From Isoetes taiwanensis (taxonomy: Eukaryota; Streptophyta; Lycopodiopsida; Isoetales; Isoetaceae), in assembly GCA_021234155.1 (NCBI GenBank), contig JAJEKV010000031.1, positions 5,470,748 to 5,534,747 of the forward strand: a DNA stretch of 64,000 nucleotides, written 5' to 3'. The position numbers and the translations under genes are program-made. Under the pieces are notes generated by a model. That model did no database searches. It had not been told where the DNA came from and was given only the letters and a program-made list of their open reading frames with translations. This document shows positions 56,416 through 64,000 of the stretch, in pieces (the stretch's first letter is position 1; each line of letters begins with the position of its first letter).

Positions 56416-58330
56416 TTGTTGCTGCTGCTTCGCTGCAAACTTTTGCTGCTGCTTTGTTGCAATCTTTACTTGTTCTGCAAACCAACAAAATACACAATAA
56501 ATTGGCACAGGTATAGAATGACAAAGGCAAACATAAATAAGCTATCTTTAAAAAGGTAGCCTAACTCAAAAAATCAGACACAAGATATAGCATTGCCATT
56601 ATAAATAGTGTGATAAATGTAAAATATCATACTTTGGCATAATATAAGAGCAGATGAAATGTTAGTCTACAAACAATCATAATAATCAATGTCTCCTAAA
56701 GATTGAAAGTAAAACGATGAAAATAAAGACAATGCAAAAGCCAAAATCAATTACCCGCAGATATGAAAGCTTAGTGCTGCCATAAACCTTGCCATAGGCG
56801 AATGCGGAGAACCTCAACACCTGGGGTACAAAGTATTAGAAATAACTCTTAATTCATTCCCTTTTTATCTCCTGCTCCATCTAGAACTGTGGTAGCATCC
56901 TTAGACATGGTAACATGTGTTCTGCAATTAAATTGCAAGTGACTCAAGATTAAAAGCAGCTCCCAAGATTTTAAAAATATATGCATCTTCTCTACTGTCC
57001 TTGCTTGACTAAACTCCAGCTTTAATCCAATACCACCTCAATGACAAAAGTTGACTAACCTGCATTAGCTACAACATGCAGCTCATGTACACAGTTGGAC
57101 TTTGTGTTGAATTTGTCTCTGTTTCATGATGGAGCTCAAAGCCAGATTGCTCCTGAATTCTGAACCCAGCAGCTTCATTGCCAGAATGCCTGTGGATTCT
57201 ACCACAAGTATGCCCTGCCATCAGTCTATGAAAAGGTTAGATCTGGCAACACAGGTAATTGTTTCAAGATTAGCTAAGATAACTGGAAGCTTGCTATGAA
57301 AAGCTTAGATCTGGCAATACAAAAAACTGGAAGCTTGCATGCCATTCATAAAACTATCAAGATGCAATAGTACCTCAGAATACTCTGTTTCTGTTTCAAA
57401 CTGCTTATGATTTGAGTTTAAATAATAGGGTTAGGCTGGTCGAGGATGTAACTGGCATTTGGGCCTCAATACACATAATGGGATGTTATACACTCGAAAC
57501 TAAAATTCCAAATTCGTCTTACAGCATGGCAAGTCTTGCAGCATGGCAGTAGTGTAGTCAAACAATATCTTGAAAATGCATCTTTGGATACTCAAACTTT
57601 GAGCTTTTTTATTTGGTCATTCTAGACCAGTTGATTTTCTTGTCCCCTTTCTCTAGAAGTGCTTGTTTTCCTGAACACTAATTTATTGAAGATAAGTCTA
57701 AGATGATGTGTAGAGCAGCTAAATTTTGTCTTTACCTTGATACCCTGTTGATAATCATATTCTTTCGCTCCCTTCACATAAGAAGGAAGCAAAGGCATGC
57801 TTATATTGCCCACTCCTGTATTAGGTACTTTAGATTAACTGGAGACGGCAAGACCTTGAAAGGGTAGGGCACATGTTCTAGTCCATAAGAAAGACCCAAA
57901 GCAGAGGCATATGTGATTGTATAACTGTCATAAAGTCACAGCAAGAGCATAATGTATTCACTTGCCCAAGCCAAATACCATAAATATCTCTTAGATTCCG
58001 TAGAATGCAAACCTGCCATTACCATGTCTTCTGGAAGCATTGCATCAAACACCACTGTATGAAAAACTTCTTAAGTTTTGTAACTTCTGTATATATCTAA
58101 CCTGATAAATGTTGATGTCACCAACACCATTCGTCCATAGCTTGCTCATTTGTTCTGTAAGACCAGCTTGCCTTTCTAGCTCATTTAGGCTTTTTGTAGA
58201 ACCCATCCATAGCCAATCAGAACCCTTCCAATCCAGAACATCTGCAGCGATCATGCCTTTTGGTACTATAGAATTTGTAGCCGAACCAAAGCTCCATCAA
58301 GCATCACATCAGCTATGCAACAGAACCTGG
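56416..58330 (-). pseudogene. Unidentified multi-exon gene remnant
   Basis: Minus-strand pieces with splice-like borders. About 58330-58013 reads MIAADVLDWKGSDWLWMG and NELERQAGLTEQMSKLWTNG and then, after a frameshift near 58055, VVFDAMLPEDMVMAG before GTTTGC. 57815-57736 reads VGNISMPLLPSYVKGAKEYD and ends AAG/GTAAAG, phase-compatible with the previous piece. Possible downstream exons lie at 56822-56757 (VLRFSAFAYGKVYGSTKLSY, ends CGG/GTAATT) and 56482-56416 (Gln/Ala-rich KQQQKFAAKQQQQHH), but their phases do not join. I do not recognise the protein. Confidence 0.3.
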
Positions 58331-59857
58331 CAATGTCGTTTAAGGCACAGCAGGATTAGGCATAGTCATTTTATGCATGAGGCGACTCCAACCATGCTAT
58401 TTTTTCACAGCCAAATAGCTGGGAGCCAAATGGTTGGCTCCATCTGCATCTAACAGATGAATGGCCCTGGGCTTTGCTCTTTTAAAGCATACATGTGCAT
58501 CTGATTTTTTATAGCATAGCCTGGCTATGTAAGACACAGAAATATGACAATTTTACTGAATCCTAATAGTGCTATCATGACTTGTCGAAATCATGATACC
58601 TTCCCTACAGCTGCTCTGGATAACGCCTTTCAGATACTGTATCATTCTTTCCATATGCCCATTGGATTTATGGCTAGTTCTGTAGGAGTTAGATGTTCCT
58701 TTGACCTAAACATTGGAGTATTCAAAAGTCTAGGGTCGACATGCTTCGTAGGTCTTAATCCTAAAGCTCAGATCATATTTTGACAGCTCCATATCTATGG
58801 AAGAAAAAGGAGGATCGGGTCTTCCAAGCTTCTAACCTTTGCTAATGAACGGGGAGACACAAACCGATAATATAGGATTATCTGCAACAAGCATCATGAA
58901 TAGAAACCTCTGGGAATTAGCCGAGATCCACTTAGATGATTCATGCATATAATAGAAAAAGCCATCCATATGTACTTTGGCAATGCCAGATCCATGTCTT
59001 CCAGAATATTTCTGCAAGAATGTTTCAGCATATTTCTATCTTGCAGCATTCATAGTAGTGGCCATATGCACTCATACACTACACTGCCCAAGGTGAATCG
59101 ATGGGTCACAGATCACACAGGATCTTCATCCAGCAACAAAAGAAGCCTGTTATTTGCTACAACAACCCTGTTCAAAAGCCTATTGTTTTCCAGCTTCAAA
59201 ACATGGCTATTGCGAAATTTGACTACTGCAAAAAGACTTGGCTGGCTATTGCAAAAAGACATGGCTACTCTGACCACCATAGCCAAGTGCCAAAACTGGC
59301 TGCTATAAGCTCGGAATTCGATCCGGAGAAAAACCCTTGAGCCCTCTTTTCCCTTTTTTTTTTTTAATTGATCTTTGCCGTCCGTTCAAAGAGGCAATCA
59401 ACGTGGACCACCCAATCTAGGGCTCGATGCACGACAAACACACAACAAAACATTATAATGTAGGATGTGCAGAATATTGGCCTGAATATAGCTCCCATTG
59501 CAATGTTGAAATGAAAAAATTGTAGTATGCGCCAATTCTGAAAGTCACAATCCTGCAGATATTAAACATAACAGGCTACTCACCTTTGCAATTACAAATG
59601 CTGCAGCCAATTAGTAACTATAAGCAGCAAAACCAAAAAAATTACCTGCTTTATGCTTGGTTTAGGACTAATGCCTTTACTATGCAAGGAACACCAAAAG
59701 ATAAGACTGTGCAACCAACAGGCACTATATTATATTCATTTTGATGTCAATACCTCTAGCTTACTCATTTTGGTGCTCATGCCTCTAGCTTGCTATCTAA
59801 ACCATCATGCATACCCCATAAACACACAAAGGAATTTTGGCAAGTGCTAAGGTTATC
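58331..59857. other. No assignable gene
   Basis: Open frames at 58544-58783 and 59101-59340 on + have no clear family match. A duplicated phrase GACTTGGCTGGCTATTGCAA / GACATGGCTA lies near 59240. Poly-T at 59349-59365. Confidence 0.4.
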
Positions 59858-60225
59858 AGAATGTTGGGTTGGTGAAAGAACAGTATTGAACATTATTTTA
59901 TGACATCTTTGGATATAGATTCATGAAACTTAATGTTTGGAGAAATGCTTTATTTTGAGAAATGTTCTCACCGGTCTTCACATAGAGAGTCACGATGGCT
60001 GGACATTTGAAAAAAGTTCTTCTCCAGGTCTTGCTCAATCATTATTCTTAGCAGCCAAATTCCTTGTGGGGCTGAAACAACAACCGCATTTTCTGCGTTA
60101 GTGCTAGATAAGCAGCGAGTTGCTTCGTGATTCTCCAATGTTGACTTTAGAACATCCCCATTGCCTGCCCAACGGCATAGCATTTGGATACCTTGTTCGC
60201 TGGTAATGAATGCACTCGGCAACAA
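59858..60225 (-). repeat. Dispersed repeat family R, copy 2 (uninterrupted), with open frame
   Basis: Matches copy 1 around 49858 and 53283. It carries an 85-codon minus-strand frame (59968-60225: WAGNGDVLKSTLENHEATRC, IMIEQDLEKNFFQMSSHRDS). Copy 1 shows related text (IMIEQDLEK) but is frameshifted. Family not recognised; the conserved text hints at a formerly coding origin. Confidence 0.6.
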
Positions 60226-60475
60226 AGAAATTCAAAAGACCAACAGAACAAATTGGAAGGAATACATAAACCTGCTGTAGCTGTTACACACAGAAATGCC
60301 AAGATCAAGGGAAGCACATTGGTTCGGTGGACTCTGAGGGTGTCTGTTGCTCTTTTTCATTAAAGGAATGTGATGTGGAGGTAGTGACAAATACTAAGAC
60401 CCCTACTCAAATGTGGTTTTGGTTGTTAATTGGATTATGTGATCAGTCATTTTCTAAGTTCCTTCTATACTGCAG

Positions 60476-61669
60476 GTCAAGAAAGTATCCAATACGGCTG
60501 CATCAGAATAGTCGTCCTCTACATTTTGGGACGAATTGGAAAAAAGAATCATGGTTCTATGCACTTCATATGGCTTCTACAACAAATGACAAGAAGCATG
60601 CCTGGTATTTGAACCTGAGAAAAGAATTTTATGAGTATATTGAGTGTTTAAAGGTTCAGTATCCAGATTACTTTAAGTCGACCTCTCTTCCTGGAAAACT
60701 TGGCCAAAAGGCTGCTTTGCAAACAAAGAAACCATCATTTTGGAAAAGATTTTTAAAGAAACACGCCAATCGGCTGAGCTACCATCCAGAAGGACAAACA
60801 TGCTCCACGGCTACTGTCCATGGAGAAGATTAACAGCATGCCAGTAAAGAAGATAAACAGAGTAGTCTCAATTCTTTAAAGAGTCATGACAATGTTGATT
60901 CAGAGGACACAGCCAAATTTTCTGATAACAGCAACGACATTCTAAAGCAGCAAATATCTCAAGGTGTAAAAGAATCAGACAATGTTGAGATTCAGACGCA
61001 TACAGAGGAAGGTGTCCTTAGTACAAATCTGCTTTTTGCCAGAATGTCTTTGATATGTACCATAGCTCAGCCATTATTGCAAGCATACACAGGCGCATAC
61101 AGGCAAGTATCAGAAAAAGTGTGTTGCATATGTGTGCACATATGATGTTATATCTTTTTGATAACAAGTAGTTTCCTTCATGTGAGCAGAGGCTTTTATC
61201 AAGGATTTCAACTCCCAGTTATATTGCTCCAATTATCTGTTCCCACATTGACCTGGGAAAAGTGCCTCCATTAATCCATGCAGTACGGCTTCTTGCCATG
61301 GATGTAGATGGTACCTGTGGTGTAGAGCTGGATGTAAACTATAAGGGTGGCACAGTCCTAACACTTGAAACAAGATTAGATGCATGGGAGTCTTGTACAC
61401 AAGACAAGCTTAGTGATCTGAAGGTAGAATGTAACCCAGCGGGTGCTGCCACTGTGGATATTATAGAGAAAAGCTTAGAATCAGCTGAAGATCAATGGAA
61501 ACTAACGTCAGTGGAGGTCGAATATAATGCTGGGCTACATATGTATTGCTCAGATATATCAGATTATAATAGTTTGACAGTATATACTAAGGCGAGATAT
61601 ATGTGCAGACTTATAGAACCATGCAAACATATAATAGGCATTCATAATACATACAACTTACTTGTTTGA
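60476..61669 (+). pseudogene. TEX2-like SMP-domain lipid-binding protein, pseudogene
   Basis: The exon 60476-61102 reads YPIRLHQN and KKESWFYALHMAS, then EFYEYIECLKVQYPDYFKS, a basic Lys-rich stretch and an acidic linker, matching the PH-like and linker region of plant SMP proteins (TEX2-like; SMP domains carry lipids at ER contact sites). TAA at 60832-60834 interrupts the same frame (GED-stop-QHASKED). A missing base near 61050 (ARM, then FDMYHSSAIIASIHRRIQ in the shifted frame) precedes the exon end CAG/GCAAGT, a GC-type donor. The next exon starts at 61190 with RLLSRISTPSYIAPIICSHI, then VPPLIHAVRLLAMDV and TVLTLETRLDAW, the SMP core; its end is uncertain. N- and C-terminal exons are missing. 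Confidence 0.82.
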
Positions 61670-61765
61670 AGTAATGTTCATGAGTTCCACTTTTCCCGGG
61701 GTATGCACATTAGTGGTAAGTATATAATCTATAGAAAAAGCAAAGGCAATAAGAACATATTATTA

Positions 61766-62260
61766 CCTCTAGACTCAATATCTGCAAAGACTGAAGATAT
61801 TGTACACGTTGATCCATTGTTCTGCCTGAGGGTATTGCGGATCCCACTAACATTTCGCAGATAGTGAAAGGGCATTGCGGATCCCACTAGCATTTCGCAG
61901 ATAGTGATGAATATAGTCGTTAGATCCAATGGATATGTAATGAATGCTATGGGACATAATATGCTCGGCCCTTCCATGCCCGACTGATTTAGCTAATGTA
62001 TCTTTTACTTCCAAAATATGTTGTACTTGATCAACAAGAGGTATTTGCTCGCCCTGCGAAAATAATCTCACAGATTGTCTTTTCCCGCATCTTCAAAATT
62101 GTGGCATCCATTTAGGGGTTAGCAATTACCAGATCAGACCCAGTTTGGCTCAAAATCCTCGCCCCAGCTGAGCCAAAATTCACCCCTTGCATAATCGCGT
62201 GAGCAGTAGCATTTTTGGTTCCTAAGCCTGTGGGCACCAAAGGCAACCCCATATATGATG
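61766..62260 (-). pseudogene. GDSL esterase/lipase, pseudogene fragment
   Basis: Exon 62260-62130 (minus, after TTTGCAG) reads MGLPLVPTGLG and GVNFGSAGARILSQTG and ends CTG/GTAATT. Exon 62053 to about 61766 (after TTCGCAG) reads QIPLVDQVQHILEVKDTLAK and ISIGSNDYIHHYL, then RQNNGSTCTISSVFAD. GVN-ASG-GIL and the GSND block III are signature segments of plant GDSL-type serine esterases. A 40-bp tandem duplication (61834-61873 and 61874-61913) breaks the frame. The catalytic Ser block I (upstream) and the D-x2-H block V (downstream) exons are absent. Confidence 0.85.
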
Positions 62261-62314
62261 CTGCAAAGAATAAAGACAGTGATCAGATAAGAATTCGCAA
62301 GCTTATCAAACATT

Positions 62315-62452
62315 GGATCTAAGAATGGGGAAGCTAACCTAAATAATCCACACTAAGGCGCCCATTGCCAAACCTACTGGACGCTTTAGCAAGGTTTAGC
62401 AATGGGCGCCTTAGTGTGGACTATTTAGGTTAGCTTCCCAATTCTTAGATCC
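62315..62452. repeat. Long near-perfect inverted repeat (61-bp arms, 16-nt loop)
   Basis: Arm 62315-62375 (GGATCTAAGAATGGGGAAGC ...) is complementary to 62392-62452 with about three mismatches; loop 62376-62391. Transcription on either strand would give a stable foldback of miRNA-precursor size. It lies in what would be an intron of the GDSL remnant. It could also be a snapback insertion or a tiny MITE. Confidence 0.88.
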
Positions 62453-62459
62453 ATTGCTA

Positions 62460-63026
62460 AATAATCCTTTGATTGCTGTTGTACTTGTTTCTAGGATTTG
62501 AACCCCTATTGAACATTTTAATGGCCAATTACCATTATGTGCACCTGCAAAACAGACAACAAAATGGTGACAGTATGTTAGAATACACAAACAATTGTAA
62601 GAATATAATACTCATAGAATTATAACAATACGTGTTGGTAGAACCCTATCTATTAATCAATATTCGGAGCATAACCAAAGATAAGATCCCTCAAATGCCA
62701 TGATTAACATTTTAAAATCTGCAAATCATCTCCAAAGCTTCAAGGCTGAGCACTTAAGTAAAACCAACATTCTCACAACTAGGTTTCTTCAATCCATATA
62801 ATTGCAAAACTATCAAAGAGAGATAGATCAGCAAAATAATTTAGAAACTTGAAGAAAAGCAACTTGCTACATACCTCATTCTAGAGGCCACAACTTGAAA
62901 TCTTGCTTTAAGTACAGCAGAAATATTGCAGAAATGATTATAGAACACTTTTGATCTCAAAGGCCCAAACTCTTGAAATGTTGATTTGCTTCATAAATGT
63001 ACAAAGTGTCCAAAGCCTTAAGCTTT
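62460..63026. other. No recognisable gene
   Basis: AT-rich, no coding signal seen. Confidence 0.45.
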
Positions 63027-63124
63027 TTCTCAAGCTGAGATTCTGAGATCAGAATCTGATGAACTTGAAATGTTATTCTCAAGCTGAGATTCTGAGATCA
63101 GAATCTGATGAACTTGAAATGTTA
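63027..63124. repeat. 49-bp tandem duplication
   Basis: 63027-63075 and 63076-63124 are identical by eye (TTCTCAAGCTGAGATTCTGA ...). Each unit also contains the inverted pair AGATTCTGA / TCAGAATCT. Confidence 0.93.
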
Positions 63125-63444
63125 TTCTGATTCATGTTTTTTCTGCAATGCTCATTCCATGAGCACAAATGAGGTTCCTCAACATATTCAAGTTCACTAT
63201 CTTCAAATGCACCAAGTTGTGTGGAAGTACCAATCACAGCAACAGGAGGAGCAGATATTGCTGGTGGCTTGGCAACTCAAAAACAGTTGAGACACTAGGG
63301 ATGAGAGATGAGCAACTAAATCTGCAAACACAACAAGTCCATCAACTAAGAATACATGCAATGTAAGAACAAAACAGAAATTTGGAAGAACTACACAATT
63401 AATTGAACTTACCTTGTAATTTAGCTTGATCAGTATCACAGCAT

Positions 63445-63543
63445 TTACTTCTGCTCCTCCTGCTGCAGCATCATCTCAGCAGCATAATTTGGAGCTTTAT
63501 CTCCTCCTTTGGATCCAAGTTCAATAGGAAATGGTGTCTTAAC
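63445..63543 (-). pseudogene. Exon-like C-terminal reading frame, unidentified
   Basis: The minus strand reads VKTPFPIELGSKGGDKAPNY then AAEMMLQQEEQK and TAA. Composition looks coding but no family is recognised and no clear acceptor was placed. Confidence 0.2.
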
Positions 63544-64000
63544 AGTCTTTTGGCAGAGATTAGAACCATGAGGACCTATTTTTTGTAAGGGAATGGATCT
63601 GCAACTTCATCTTTAGGATAGAATCTCAAGGAAAAGCATTGTTCCAATTGTTTTTCAGATTCATTGCAAATTCATTGCCAAAAGTAATGGAATAGAGGCA
63701 AAAGCAATGGGATTAAAGACAGAGGTGAGCTATGTGGCAAATATAACAGGTCTCGTCTCAAAATAAATGCTGGTAAGATATTGTTAAATACAGATGCATG
63801 GATCATGCACTAACAGAGGTGAGGCCTTTTCAGAGGTGAGATATGTAGCAAAACAATGGGATTAAAATAATGGGCTCAATGAACTACCAGCAGATCAATG
63901 AGCAGATGCTGGTGATACCATGATCAACTCTGATGGCAAAAAAATAGCATCATCAGAACGATTGATTCAAGCCCTAAAATGAAGAACAATTCTGAAAAGA
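63544..64000. other. No recognisable gene
   Basis: Contains short echoes (GAGGTGAGCTATGTGGCAAA / GAGGTGAGATATGTAGCAAA near 63725 and 63835) but nothing assignable. Confidence 0.4.

Noticed and set aside
58544-58783. Possible Copia gag/pol remnant (KSLGSTCFVGLNPKAQ)
   Set aside because: Only a faint echo of the RVFG.CFV motif and no other pol motif in order; too weak to annotate.
280-61669. Stops in gene remnants (TAG, TAA, TGA) as sites of U-to-C RNA editing, as in fern organelles
   Set aside because: The sequences are nuclear gene families with spliceosomal introns, single-base deletions accompany the stops, and at 6820 the family needs Trp, which U-to-C editing of TGA would not give.
1-64000. 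CRISPR arrays, bacterial-type operons, rRNA or complete tRNA genes
   Set aside because: No regularly spaced short repeats with unique spacers, no Shine-Dalgarno/operon structure and no rRNA-like sequence were seen; the content is clearly plant nuclear.

Overview
This window looks like nuclear DNA of a land plant with a large, repeat-rich genome. The evidence is plant-type gene families (PLS-type PPR, receptor-like kinase, NRT2 nitrate transporter, GDSL lipase, SMP/C2 lipid-transfer proteins), GT-AG introns, Ty1/Copia and Ty3 remnants, L1-type LINEs, CACTA, PIF/Harbinger-like and Helitron termini, and low gene density. A fern or other non-seed plant is my guess from the style of the content; nothing here proves it. 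I found no complete, undamaged protein-coding gene: every recognisable gene is partial or carries nonsense or single-base frameshift lesions.

Layout. 280-6843 (+): WDR20-like WD40 pseudogene, with a Helitron 3' end and several tandem duplications in its largest intron. 7801-8960: short internally deleted Copia element with both LTRs and a 5-bp target duplication. 8966-14480: almost nothing recognisable. 14483-15880 (+): exon remnants resembling an SMP-C2 (NTMC2T5-type) protein. 16039-21540: copy A of a ~2.7-kb duplicated unit, split by a 5'-truncated LINE (16268-19109) and extended by a ~2.3-kb tandem array (21331-23604). 24609-26249 (-): SWIM zinc-finger remnant and an unknown reading frame. 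28498-37462: a 9-kb CACTA-type element with CpG-dense ends, filled by a ~1.12-kb satellite. 38132-42982: a PIF/Harbinger-like TIR element carrying pieces of at least three unrelated host genes (NRT2, receptor-like kinase, class 3 lipase) on one strand. 44361-45324: Helitron-like repeats ending in a perfect hairpin and CTAG, abutting copy B of the duplicated unit (45325-48050). 48051-48793: Ty3 integrase scrap, antisense LINE RT scrap and a GGGA microsatellite. 49954-53278: a TTAA-flanked, piggyBac-like inverted-repeat element with a nested L1 fragment. 54020-54947 (-): PPR pseudogene next to another Helitron 3' end. 56416-58330 (-): unidentified exon-like pieces. 60476-61669 (+): TEX2-like SMP pseudogene. 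61766-62260 (-): GDSL lipase pseudogene. 62315-62452: long near-perfect hairpin.

The window is best read as a record of nested transposition. Two insertions can be resolved precisely because an empty-site paralogue lies in the same window: the LINE in copy A against copy B, and the TTAA element against the repeat at 59860. The most unusual candidates are the multi-gene-capturing TIR element, the TTAA/piggyBac-like element, and the CACTA element whose body is a satellite rather than a transposase.
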